A stretch of DNA of 64,000 nucleotides, from assembly GCA_013398055.1 (NCBI GenBank), contig VZRS01011948.1, positions 1 to 64,000 on the forward strand, written 5' to 3'. A program made the position numbers and the translations under genes. Shown one piece after another: positions 47,861 to 59,231 of this stretch; position 1 is the first letter of the stretch; every line of letters starts with the position of its first letter. The DNA is from Ifrita kowaldi. Taxonomy: Eukaryota; Chordata; Aves; Passeriformes; Cinclosomatidae. The notes under the pieces are model-generated. The model did not search any database and was not told where the DNA came from. It worked only from the letters and a program-made list of their open reading frames with translations.

Positions 47861-48313
47861 TGATGATTTTTTGCCTTTTTTTATACCCCTTTTATACCTT
47901 TTTATAACTTCTGTATTCTTTAGTGCTTTTTGCCTACATTCTTGGACTTGTTTGTCAAGCCAGGAGACCAAACATCTTACAATCTTTGTAGTGAGGGATC
48001 AGTGAGCCCCAGACCCCAAGGGCCTCTCCAGAACACATTTTGTAAACTAAGACAGAACCATCCAGGGGAAGGTTCCTTGGGGAGGGGGGCTCACTCGAGC
48101 CTCTCATTGGGGAATCTTTGATAGATGTGCTAATTAGTAACACCTATAATGAGATACCTGATCTATTGTGTGTGTGCATTGCGGTGAGCATTGAGGTGCA
48201 TTCGACCTGGACATGGTGCACCTAAGGATCCTTAAAATAAATACCAAGGTAAAATCCCTTTTTCCCTTCTAACCGTGTCTAACTCTTGATTTTAAGACCA
48301 GGGAAAGGCATCA
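47861..48313 (+). mobile_element. Putative solo LTR (copy 2)
   Basis: A 453-bp repeat starting TGATGATTTTTTGCC and ending GGCATCA. A TATAAT lies at 48145-48150 and AATAAA at 48236-48241, an order that suits U3-R-U5. It matches copy 1 (29522-29952, opposite strand) at roughly 80% by eye, but its segment 48013-48138 is nearly identical. No target-site duplication is visible and no viral gene is nearby. Confidence 0.5.
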
Positions 48314-49367
48314 TAGGGACACACCTGGCAAAAGGCTGGCCCTGAGAAGTCACTGTCCCCCCAGAGCTGAGCATCTCCTGCAAGCCTGGTAACATTCCCA
48401 GTGATTATCAACTGCTCTCCAGGAAAAAGAGGGAGAGACAGAAAGTCTTGAAGCACAAAGACATTCATTGTGCTTCGTTGTCCGCCCAACAATCTGGTGT
48501 TTCTCATCTTTGCAAAGCAATATTTGGGCTCCGCTGCCATAAAGATTTGCTTTCATTAACAAATGAGGACATTTTTTACAGGAAGAGGATCAATAAACAA
48601 TGAGCATTATCCCACTGCAAGGTAAACTGTAGGAGCTTTGCCCTGGCTGGGATTAGTGCCTGCTTCTTCTCAGGGTCAGAATAACAAACTGCAGTTGTTT
48701 GTCTATACTTCACATTCCACAAAAAAGTACCTATGGTGGGTTTGTAATCTCAGTGTCAATAGAAGTAAAACCCCCTTGAAATAATGAAAAGACCTAAAAT
48801 GACACCGTTTCATCCAGAGACTCTGAAAGAGGGAGGCTGAAACAATAAGATCAGCCTGAAAAAAATTTCATGGACAAACCATGTGCCTTTCCCAACCTGC
48901 TTTGCTTCCGATACATAGATTTGCTTCAGAGATTTAGAAATTCCAACCTAGTCTTGGAGTACTTTCCCGTGGTATTTCCACCTGGAGCACTGAAATTCTC
49001 GTGGTACATCCCATTTCTGAGAATGCCGGTTTGAAGCTCAGCTCCCAAGGAACAGCCCATTCAGCGGGCTGACTCTCTGGCCTCTGCTAAGTGCATTTAT
49101 TTCTTAATCCCTCATTTCAGAAAGAGTTTTGTGTGGGCAAGCAGCTTCTTCAGAACTGCAGCCAACAGAAAGGGTGTGTTGGAGGGAGGGGAAGGGCGAT
49201 ACAAGCGAGGAGTCTCCCACGCCGGGCACACGAGACGGCGGCCACAACCCACCCAGAGATATCCTGCCCCATCCCACCTGGGAAACTCGAAGGATCGAGT
49301 TTCTGGAAAGGACATGAAGTGGGCTGAAAGGCTGCGAGCAGGAAATGTGTAATTATTGCACAGGGAA
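48314..49367. other. Intergenic DNA, nothing recognised
   Basis: Unique sequence without clear repeats or coding potential. Confidence 0.6.
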
Positions 49368-49748
49368 GAGCCCGTGAGGAGAAGCTTGTTCAGGCTGGAG
49401 AAGAGACTGAGGGCAGAACTCCCCAGGGGCTGCAGCTCCTCCCGAGGGGCAGCTCCGATCTCTGCTCCCTGGGCCAGGGACAGCACCCAGGGAACGGCTG
49501 GAGCTGGGCCAGGGCCGGCTCAGGCTGGAGAGCAGGGAAAGGCTCTTCCCCCAGAGGGGGCTGGGCACTGCCCAGGCTGCCCAGGGAATGGGCACGGCCC
49601 CGAGGCTGCCAGAGCTCCAGGAGGGCTTGGACAGCGCTGCCAGGGATGCCCAGGGTGGGGTTGTTGGGGGGTCTGGGCAGGGCCAGGAGCTGCACTGGAT
49701 GATCCTGGTGGGTCCCTTCCAGCTCAGGAAATTCCATGATTGTGACTT
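49368..49748 (+). mobile_element. CR1 3' end, sense
   Basis: Very similar to 8850-9242: ttgttcaggctggagaagag, the gggccagggacagcaccc block and ctggatgatcctggtgggtc are all present, ending near ccatgattgtga. Confidence 0.88.
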
Positions 49749-50377
49749 AAATTACTGAACAAAAGGGCAGCAGGCTGAGCATGGCCGTCCCATCCTCTGC
49801 TGGGCACAGGCTGCCCCCACACCACTCTGCAGCTCCAGCCTCAACACCTGGCACAGAGATTCCATCTGTTTCCTCCCGCTGGAGCCAGGACGAGCTGCAA
49901 ATATCAGGGAGTCACGGGGGAGTAATTTCCAGAAATGTCCCAACACTGCCTGTTGTCTGCTACCCTCAGCTGGACACCTCCAACAGGGGCTTTTCCACAG
50001 GTCCCAAATCTTCCCAGCCCCAGTGCAGATGTGGATGCACTGGGAAAACCTATACAATGCTTTCCCAAAACACCCCCTCAGGTTCCAGCAATCCCATGCA
50101 CAGGAACTTTCCTGAGACACACAAATACTGAGTATTTCGTCCCCACAAAGAACTCCTCTTCTATAAACATATCCAGTATGTGCTTGGAGTTGTGAAAATT
50201 TTCAGCATCCACAAAATCCTACAGAAAGAAGATCTACAGTTTCAATGGGGAGGGGGAATATTGGGGGGGGTTACCCTCTGGCTGGCTGGTTTAAACTTTT
50301 ACTGAGTGCTAGAACCCATCCTAGCATTAATTTAATTAATCCTAGCTTTAATTCAATTTATTCAATTCATTATTTTT

Positions 50378-50588
50378 AGGAAGAAACGATTCACTGTGAG
50401 GGTGATGAGGCACTGGAATGAGTTGCATAGAGAAGCTGTGGATGTCTCATCTGTGGAAGCGTTGGATGGGGCTTGGAGCAATCTGGGATAGTGGAAAAAC
50501 TCCCTGCCCGTGGCAGGAGGTTGGAACTGGAGGATTTTTAAGGTCCCTTGCAACCCAAACCAGTCTGGGATTCTGGGATTCTGTGAAT
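50378..50588 (+). mobile_element. CR1 3' end, sense
   Basis: Contains ttcactgtgagggtgatgag, gagaagctgtggatgtctca and a tail with gggattctgggattctgtga. Confidence 0.88.
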
Positions 50589-51800
50589 TTAATTGGTTCA
50601 GGTGGTGGTGACCACAAAGACCTGACCATAACATTTATGTGTGGGTTCCTCTGGTGTTCACTCAGTGCAAACCAAGCTGTGGATGTTCCCAGCTGTAACA
50701 TCAGCTGTGAAATCCTCGTCTGCTCAGCTCTGGGCATCCTGCAGGAGAGAGCAGGAGAGGGTTTCTTGCTGTACAGTTATAAATTACACTCAATTAATTG
50801 CAATTAACTGAATTATTAATTGCATTCTCCCCACCCAAACAAGGGCTTTCTTGGTATCACCATGCTCATGAACAACTTTTACAGACAGATGAGCACATCA
50901 CAAGACTCACAAGAGGTCAGGTGCTTCTCCTGGGCAAGCTGCTGGGAAGGAGGGCTCTGAAATAAAGCCAGTGGAGGCCACTGGCCCTGTCTTTGTTTAT
51001 TTACCTGATGGGAAACGATCCAGAAACCTCTGCCAAAGAGAGCCATAAAGCCATGAGAAAATGGCACAAAAGGGCAAATGTTGTGATAACAGAAGTGTGG
51101 CAGGAGGTGGCTAAATGATGAATAAATCAATGGCATTGCTCATTTCAAGGGAAAACCAGGGTCAGATCAGTGCCAGGAAATTGCTGGCACATGGGAAGTC
51201 ATTAATTACTCCCAGTTGTGAAAGCTGAAGTTCGCTCTCTTTGCACATGCACAGAAGGACAGCGAGGTCCTGAGGAAAATCTGTGCTGATTTTTCTTTCC
51301 TGACTCTGCCCTCAGCCAGGGCCTGGCACCTGGCACATGGCCAAGTGTGATCAGAGTGACTGGTGGGGTGTGAGCCCTCCTGTTCACCACAATTATGTGT
51401 TCCCCAGAGCAGCAGGGTTAGGAGCCTGGATTTCACAGTCCGTGTTAGTCAGAGGGCTCTGCTTTAGCAGAGTCATTCCCTCTGTGCCTCCACAGCCACC
51501 TCTCTGCTTCCTGTGCCACTGAGCCAAGCCTGGCATTCGAACCTTTTCCTTTCCCAGTGGGTTTTTCAGGACACTGGACAAAGGCTGCAGCTAAATAAGA
51601 AATAGAGCGGCAAAGGTTTGGATCTGACACAAACCTTCCATGATGAACTTCAGAAAATCCATAAACCCCCGTTTCATCATGCAAACAATCCTTCCTCACT
51701 GAGCTTTCAGGAACCATCTGCGGTTTGCTTCTGAAATTTTCCCTCCTGTGAAAGGTTCCTACATGATTTGGTGATGCCCTGTGGGAGGGAGCTCCTGAGG
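50589..51800. other. Intergenic DNA, nothing recognised
   Basis: Unique sequence between a CR1 copy and the 50-bp minisatellite. Confidence 0.6.
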
Positions 51801-52978
51801 GAGCAGGAACACAGGGATGGCACCCGGGCTCGATATCCTGAGGTTTGGGGGAGCAGGAGCACAGGGATGGCACCCTGGCTCGATATCCTGAGGTTTGGGG
51901 GAGCAGGAGCACAGGGATGGCACCCTGGCTCAATATCCTGAGGTTTGGGGGAGCAGGAGCACAGGGATGGCACCCTGGCTCAATATCCTGAGGTTTGGGG
52001 GAGCAGGAGCACAGGGATGGCACCCTGGCTCAATATCCTGAGGTTTGGGGGAGCAGGAGCACAGGGATGGCACCCTGGCTCAATATCCTGAGGTTTGGGG
52101 GAGCAGGAGCACAGGGATGGCACCCTGGCTCAATATCCTGAGGTTTGGGGGAGCAGGAGCACAGGGATGGCACCCTGGCTCAATATCCTGAGGTTTGGGG
52201 GAGCAGGAGCACAGGGATGGCACCCTGGCTCAATATCCTGAGGTTTGGGGGAGCAGGAGCACAGGGATGGCACCCTGGCTCAATATCCTGAGGTTTGGGG
52301 GAGCAGGAGCACAGGGATGGCACCCTGGCTCAATATCCTGAGGTTTGGGGGAGCAGGAGCACAGGGATGGCACCCTGGCTCAATATCCTGAGGTTTGGGG
52401 GAGCAGGAGCACAGGGATGGCACCCTGGCTCAATATCCTGAGGTTTGGGGGAGCAGGAGCACAGGGATGGCACCCTGGCTCAATATCCTGAGGTTTGGGG
52501 GAGCAGGAGCACAGGGATGGCACCCTGGCTCAATATCCTGAGGTTTGGGGGAGCAGGAGCACAGGGATGGCACCCTGGCTCGATATCCTGAGGTTTGGGG
52601 GAGCAGGAACTCATGAATGGCACCCTGGCTCGATGTCCTGTGGTTTGGGGGGACAGGAGCACAGGAGTGGCACCGTGGCTCAATGCCCTGAGGTTTGGGG
52701 GGACAGGAGCACAGGGATGGCACCCTGGCTCGATGCCCTGAGGTTTGGGGGAGCAGGAACTCATGAATGGCACCCTGGCTCGATGTCCTGTGGTTTGGGG
52801 GGACAGGAGCACAGGAGTGGCACCGTGGCTCAATGCCCTGAGGTTTGAGGGGACAGGAACACAAGAATGGCACCCTGGCTCGATGCCCTGTAGTTTGGGG
52901 GAGCAGGAACTCATGAATGGCACCCTGGCTCGATGTCCTGAGGTTTGGGAGAACAGGAACTCATGAATGGCACCCTGT
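51801..52978 (+). repeat. 50-bp minisatellite, about 24 units, with a 150-bp higher-order zone
   Basis: The unit begins gagcaggagcacagggatgg and contains caatatcctgaggtttgggg. Units 3-15 (51901-52550) are identical. The flanking units at 51851 and 52551 carry cgatatcc instead. From 52601 the units diverge and follow a repeating three-unit pattern (about 150 bp). Because 50 is not a multiple of 3, open frames through the array have a 150-bp protein period and are not genes. Confidence 0.97.
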
Positions 52979-54867
52979 CTGTGCTCAGCTCTGGCTCCTT
53001 TGCCCGGCTGGCACACGGCTGTACCACTTGGCACTCCAGCCATGCCTGGGGGTGTTTTGGCAGACTCAGTGCCTATTGGGAGCAGCAGGCTTTGTCTGGG
53101 GAAACACGGGGCATCCCTTCAGGGAAACAACACAACTCCCACCCCCTGGGTTTTTACAGCATTCACTTCACGTGGCAGTGGCAGCCTAAAACCTGAAGGC
53201 CTGTGTTAAAAGGGAAACAGGGACCACTCCCAATCCTTCCTTGGCAGACTGAGCTCAAGAGTTTAAGTGTATTAGAGCCCTGCAGGCCGTGGCCACGAGC
53301 TCAGACTGCCTCACCACTGCCCTGCTCGGGAAATTTGGAGCCTGGAGCCAGCGAGCTGCAAGATTCCACGATCCCACTGCTCACACTGGACAGCTCTGGG
53401 CTGCATCACTCCCAAACAAGGCAAAGGGAAAGCTGTGCCCAGCTGTGACGTGTGAAAGGAAGGCAGCGACCAAGTCATTCTTCCACGCCATATAATCCTT
53501 TCTACGGAATCACCAGGAACTGCATTGTATAACCAGATTTTCTCCCTCTGGTTGCGTTCGTCACGTAGAACCACGTCTCCCTGATGCCGATCCGTGTATC
53601 CTCAGCAACCCCTCGGCATCCACACAACAGCAGCCAGCTGTGGTTTGCTGCCGATGGACACCCAGGCACGTAGAGCAGGGAGGCTGGGGCAGAGGCAAGG
53701 CTCCGCCTCGCTGGAGCGTTTGCTGGGGACTGCCAACAGCACGGAGGGGAACAAAGCCCTGGACCACGGAGGGAGCACGCTACAGAGCCAGCTTCCTGCT
53801 ACGAGCCGGAATGGATGGGAAAATGTCCAGCTAAGCTGTGCCTGACAGTACTAAACTTCCTCGCAAAGCTCCAGCAAACGCGGTGTCCTGTGCAGCCACT
53901 CTAAATACAGGAATGTCCATGCCATCCTCTCTTCCCACAGGCAACAGACCAGGATTTTCCCTGCGAGGCTCTCCTGGAGTCCCTGGAACGGCTCAGCTGC
54001 CGTGCCACCGCCCCTGCCTCCTCCGCAGCCGCGGCTGGAGCCAGGGACACGCGGGAGCAGCATCCCTTTGGGCCATGATATTCCTCGCAGCTCCCACACC
54101 TCGGCAGCACCGCCCAGGCCAGCGTCTCCCTCGTGTGCGTGGGAGGGAAGAGCGGTGGCAGGAGGAGCCTTGCAGCAGCTCGGAGGTGGGAGGTCACATG
54201 AGGGACACGGCGCCTGAGGTGGGAACCGTCCCGCACCCTCCCACTCCTTCCCGTCTTGTGTCATCCCACGGCAAGGGGTGTTTGAGGGGCTGGTCCCCAT
54301 CTCCTGCCTGCTGGCAAACCCAGCCTAACTGGATGGTGTTTCCACACAGCAGCTGGGTTTGCCCTACTTCTGCCTCCTGGGGGTCAGGAGTTGTGTAAGG
54401 GCAAGGAGTGACCTGAAAGCCCCTCCGGACACACCCCCTCGCCTGCCCAGGCCCACGAGAAACCCTTCCAGAGCACGGGTGACATCACTGCTCTTCCAGG
54501 ATGGTGCCAAGAGGAGCCCTCCCACCCCTCTGCCTTCCCTCCAGCCCTGCTGCTCCTCCGACACGTGAAGCCTCTGGTGGGAGACTCCAGATGATCCAAC
54601 CAAACGCCAAGCAGGAAGGAAATGATGAGATCAAGAGGAGAAAATTCCCACCTGATTTCTCCTCTCCTCCTAGCTGAGGGATGCTCGGTGCTTTGTCTTT
54701 CTGTGGGGAGTCTCTCAGGATTCAGCAGACAAAACATGAAGAATTCCCCACAAAGTGAACAAAAATCACTTTGAAAACCCTTAGAAAACCTGCGAAGTGG
54801 GCTTTGAATGCTCAATTACTTTTTCTCCATGCCCACTGCGAGCTTCAAAACTTAAAACACAGACACA
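52979..54867. other. Intergenic DNA, GC-rich, nothing recognised
   Basis: Several overlapping open frames on both strands (for example 53838-54398 and 53851-54300) reflect GC-rich composition. None resembles a known protein. Confidence 0.55.
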
Positions 54868-55385
54868 GAATCATCCAACTATAGAATTGTTTAGCTTGGA
54901 GAAGACTTCCAAGATGATCGAGTCCAACCGTTCCCCCAGCACTGCCGAGGCCACCACTGACCCATGTCCCCAGGTGCCACATCCACAGGGCTTTTAAATC
55001 CCTCCAGAGACGGTGACACCACCACTGCCCTGGGCAGCTGTGCTAGGGCTTGACAATCCTTTCAGTGAAGAAATTTTCCTCATACCCAATCTGAGCCTCC
55101 CCTGGCCCAGCCTGAGGCCGTTCCCTCTCCTCCTGTCCCTGTTCCCTGGGAGCAGAGCCCAAATCCCCCCGGCTGCCCCCTCCTGTCAGGGAGTTGTGCA
55201 GAGCCACAAGGTCCCCCCTGAGCCTCCTTTTCTCCAGGCTGAGCACCTTTCCCAGCTCCCTCAGCCTCTCCTGCTGCTCCAGACCCTTCCCAGCTCCGTT
55301 CCCTTCCCTGGACACGCTCCAGCCCCTCAGGGTCTTTGTTGTCACGAGGAGCCTAAAACCTGAGCACAGCCAGGGCCTGATGTAC
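54868..55385 (-). mobile_element. Long CR1 3' fragment, antisense
   Basis: Begins cagaatcatccaactataga, then ccccagcactgccgaggcca, ctgaggccgttccctctcct and gcctccttttctccaggctg. About 520 bp of one CR1 copy. Confidence 0.85.
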
Positions 55386-56939
55386 ACAAGGAGTGAATAA
55401 AGATTCAATCCACTGAGCTTTTTCCATGTTAAAGACTGGAACAGCTGCCAGACCATCCCTGTGCACTTCTCTCTCCTCGCTCTAGATGTGATCCAGCTTG
55501 TCCTCAGACAAAATGCCCTGAGACACATCAGGCACAAACACGCAGGGAAAACAAAAAGCACCTCAGACAGCAAAGAAAACTCAGCAGCACAGCAGAGACA
55601 TGCCCCAGTGCCAAGCTTTCTTTGGATCCCTAATTCCTTTCACACTTTTTCAGCTCTTCAAAATCATCTCTGAGCCCCACAGCCGCTCCCCAGCAGAACA
55701 TCTGCCCACTTTAAAGCTCGTGGAGCTGCGGCAGCAACTGGGAACTCCTGCAAATTTCTCTCATCAGTAGAAACTACTCAAGGATCACAGGCTGGGACAC
55801 GTCTGACAAGAGCAGGAGAATTTGCACAACAGGCTAGGCTGAGCGTGGAGCTGGGGACAAATGGGGAGCAGCAGGAGACAGGTGAGGGCTGGCATGATGT
55901 GACATGACCGAGAGCCAAGAGGGACCGTCCCTGCCCGTGCTCTGACTGCCGTGACCCAGCTCTCTTCACGGGAAAGATGAGACCATGGTGGTTCCCCAAG
56001 GTCCCCATTCCCTGTCCTGCAGCCAGGGATGGCTGGCAAACATCCCAGTGCATCCCAGTGCATCCCAGTGCATCCCAGTGCTGGGTTTCTTCTGGCAGTT
56101 CCAGCGCTGTCTCGCTGAGAGAGTCCCCTCCTGGCTCCTGTGTGCCAGGCACACTTGTCTGCACAGGAAAAAGGAAATTTCTCCTCCCTCTCTTGGGATC
56201 CTTAAGAGAAAATTCTCAGCTTGGCCTCAAAGCCGGGGCAGAGCATGAGCCTGTTCCCAGCTCATCTCAAGAGCTCAGGCCCTGCTCTCCGAGGCTCCAG
56301 CTGCTCATCCTCTTCCAGCCAAAGGTTTGAGGGTCACCACTGCCAATAAAAGCTCTTACAAGCTGTTGTCACTCAGAGCTGGCTCCCCTGGAAATCCCTG
56401 GCAAATGAAATAAAAATAGACTCCTGGGTGTTCCCTGGAGATATCTGTGTCCATCTGCTGGCAAGGCCCATGCCTTGATGTATTTTAAGGTTTTTGTAGC
56501 ACTCACAGTGAAGAGAAAGTAAACTTTCACACTTGTGGTCAAAAGTATCAGTTTTTTAGTATTTTGTCCTAGAATATGCAGCTGGGACAGCAGAAATAAG
56601 AAAAGGTTAAAAAATCACATCTCTACACAGGACTTCACAGAAATAAGAATTCTTTTATTTGAGGATAAATGGAGCCACACCTACCCTGAAATGAGATCTG
56701 GGCACTGTGAAAGCAGAGAGCAGTCCTTGTTCCCAAGGTGTTACAGTCTAAATGAAAACAAACAATGGATTAAGGAAGGAAACGCCGTCGGTCACTTGTC
56801 CAAGGCCTCCCAGGAGCGATGTGATTTGGCTGGGATTTGGTGTTTTACAAAGATGTGCTGGGTGAGATGCTGGGCAGGAGCCAGCCCTGAACCCCCTGCC
56901 CTGGGCTGAGCCCCAGCGTGGGCAGCAGCAAAGGGGGAT
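55386..56939. other. Intergenic DNA with a small tandem repeat
   Basis: Only structure: four exact 10-bp units (catcccagtg) at 56041-56080. No gene recognised. Confidence 0.6.
56041..56080 (+). repeat. 10-bp tandem repeat, four units
   Basis: Four exact catcccagtg units. Confidence 0.97.
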
Positions 56940-57481
56940 TCTGCCCCTGTGCCCCTGTGCTCAGTTGAGACCCCACCTGCAGAGCTGCCCCAGCCCTGGG
57001 CCCAGCACAGGAAGGAGCTGGAGCTGCTGGAGAGAGCCCAGAGGAGGCACCAGGGGGATCAGAGGGATGGAGCAGCTCTGCTGGGAGAAAAGGCTGGGAG
57101 AGCTGGGATTGTTCAGCCTGGAGAGGAGAAGCTCTGGGGTGACCTCAGTGTGGCCTTGCAGGGCCTGAAGGGGCCAACAGGAAACATGGAGAGAGACAAT
57201 TTACAAGGAATGGAGTGGCAGGATAAGGAGGAATAGCTTCAAACAGTCAGAGAATAGGTTTAGATGGGATATGTGGAAGGAATTGTTCTCTGGCAGGGTG
57301 GGCAGGCCCTGGCACAGGGTGCCCAGAGCAGCTGTGGCTGCCCCTGGATCCCTGGCAGTGTCCAAGGCCAGGCTGGACAGGGCTTGGAGCACCCTGGGAC
57401 AGTGGAAGGTGGCCCTGCCCATGGCAGGGGGTGGAACTAGGGGACCTTTAAGATCCCTTCCCACCCAACCATTCCATGATT
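56940..57481 (+). mobile_element. Long CR1 3' fragment, sense
   Basis: Runs from gagaccccacctgcagagct through gggattgttcagcctggaga to acccaaccattccatgattt, about 540 bp. Same subfamily as 39049-39560, opposite strand. Confidence 0.9.
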
Positions 57482-58600
57482 TACCATCTCTCCTATCTCC
57501 CTACACCATCCTGCTTTTCACTATTTCTTGCTTACTCTCTCATACCTTCTCTTCCCCTGGTCTATTCCCTCTCTGCTCTGCTGGCAGGGATCCCATCCTT
57601 GCTGCCGGCAGCCTCAGTCAGCCTCGCTGACCAAATCATGTGCTCTGCTCAGAGCATGACTTGTAGCTCTCCAGAGTATCAAGAGCTGCACCAAACTATT
57701 GCAGCAGGAAGATTTTTAGCAGTGTCATTGAAATAATAAGAGCTGGCTGTATTTTTTGGGGCGAAAGGGATGTTACAGATAGCCTGAGACATGAGAAAAG
57801 AGTTTTCTTTCTGTGATCATGTTTTCTAAAAATCCAAATCTGAAATGCTTTTCCTGGCGAGGTGGGGGAAACCAAACCTCTCTGACTACAAAAGCGTTCG
57901 AGTTTCCAGCCTGTTTCTCTACCCAGGGAAAAAAGGAGAAGTTCCTGCACATCACTGTGTGTGCATATACACATCAAAGAAAGTTTCTGTTTTAATGAGA
58001 ACTTTCCTGGGGACAAAAAAAATCCAATTTCAGCAGTCTGGGTAAGTCTAAATGGCAACATCTCCATGCCAAGCACTTCCTAAATGAGTGGGTTTCCTTG
58101 TGGAGGATGGGCTGCTGCAGAGCAGCAAGGAGCAAGGAAGGAACTTTCCTGGGATACAGGAGCACCTTCCAGCTGGACATCAGCTGCCAGCAGAGCTTGT
58201 TCCTCCCGGTTGTGCTGCTGATCAGCTCCAGAGGATGAGCAGCCCCCCTCTATCAAGGATAGCAGCTGTCAGTCAAGTAAGATCGACATCATTTTTCCAA
58301 AATCACACTTTTCCAAGTAGCAATAACAGACTCCTGTGACAGCACAATTTTTTGTTAAGGTTTTTAATTAAGGTCATTTGGGAGAAGATGAGCCCCAGAG
58401 CAGACAAACATCCAATTTTGGGCCTAAGCCCCGACGGTTTGGTGCAAAAGGTGCAACACTGAGCAACGGGCATCCTCTTGTGAATTCTGCTAAAAAGGAG
58501 GGATGAAGCAACACTTCAGAGAACCGGACCCCTTCTTTGGGGTCACTCGCTTCCTGTCGTCTCACCTTCCCCAAAAACCTCTTCCCCTTTCTCTGGGAAA
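57482..58600. other. Intergenic DNA upstream of TNFSF15
   Basis: No repeats or genes recognised; composition shifts to GC-rich after about 58590. Confidence 0.6.
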
Positions 58601-58644
58601 GAAGAAACTGCCGGGCTCCGCTCGCCTCTGCCTCTCTCCCAGCC

Positions 58645-58960
58645 CGCTTCTCACTTTCACTCCCATTGGTTTCATGTTCCCCGTGCCACGCGGAAAAGCC
58701 TGCGAGCTTATCCAGCCCAGCAGCAGGGTTTATCCTGGTCCCACCCACTGGGACTTTCCTGGCTTCCTTCTGCACCGAGAGGGGGGAGGCAAAGCCGTCG
58801 GGAGGCAGGAGCCGGCCCCGGGCAGCGCGGGGAGCGCGGTGCTCCCGCTCTCCCTGCCGGGTTTCTATTGTAGGCGGTGCATTCCTCGGGAGGGAGGGAG
58901 GGTGTGCGTGTGTGGCGGTGCCTTCCCACACTCGGGGCAGCTCTTATTTAATGGGGGTCT
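58645..58960 (+). promoter_or_regulatory. TNFSF15 promoter region with NF-kB, IRF-like, CCAAT and TATA-like motifs
   Basis: Seen: a perfect NF-kB sequence GGGACTTTCC at 58750-58759, an inverted CCAAT box ATTGG at 58665-58669, and a CTCACTTTCACTC stretch at about 58649-58661 (minus strand GTGAAAGTGAG, IRF-like). A TATTTAAT element lies at 58945-58952, which would set a start near 58975 and a 5' UTR of about 60 nt. TNFSF15 in mammals is known to respond to NF-kB signalling. Function here is inferred from motifs. Confidence 0.55.
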
Positions 58961-59033
58961 CCATGCAGGCCAGGCGCCACAAGAGGTTTGGCGGTGCCCG
59001 GCTCCCTCGGAGGACGAGCCCGGCGCTGCTGCC

Positions 59034-59231
59034 ATGGAGAGCGTGGTGGAGATCGGCGCGGAGGCTGCGGCTCCCGGCATCGGCCAAAGCGCCGGGATGC
59101 ACCTCCGCAAGGATCTGAGGAGGATACGGTGCGCGCTGCTGCTGTGCCTGCTCGCCGTGCTGCTGCTCATGCTGCCCACCGCCTACCTGCTGGTCGGGAA
59201 CCTGCGGGCCCCCAGCTCCTGTGGCAGCCAG
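59034..59231 (+). CDS. TNFSF15: TNFSF15 (TL1A/VEGI) first coding exon; gene truncated by the window edge
   Basis: This exon holds 66 codons from an ATG in an almost ideal context (gctgccATGg) to a phase-0 donor, CAG|gtaagg. It encodes a 32-residue cytoplasmic tail with basic RKDLRRIR, a leucine-rich transmembrane helix at about 33-54, and a short ectodomain start. TAYLLVGNLRA closely matches the human TTYLLVSQLRA segment I recall, and human exon 1 is about 68 codons. The product is a type II cytokine for the receptor DR3, made by endothelial and myeloid cells in mammals. The TNF homology domain is not in this window. Position next to TNFSF8, on the same strand, supports the call. The frame is open for 531 nt upstream, so an N-terminal extension cannot be excluded. 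Confidence 0.87.

Noticed and set aside
29522..48313. A full endogenous provirus between the two LTR-like repeats
   Set aside because: The repeats are in opposite orientation and no gag, pol or env similarity was noticed between them.
51801..52978. CRISPR-like array
   Set aside because: Repeats are directly adjacent with no spacers, and the genome is vertebrate.
51445..53043. Open frames of 150-190 codons with 50-residue internal repeats
   Set aside because: They are produced by the 50-bp minisatellite; identical units in both coding and non-coding frames show no codon-level constraint.
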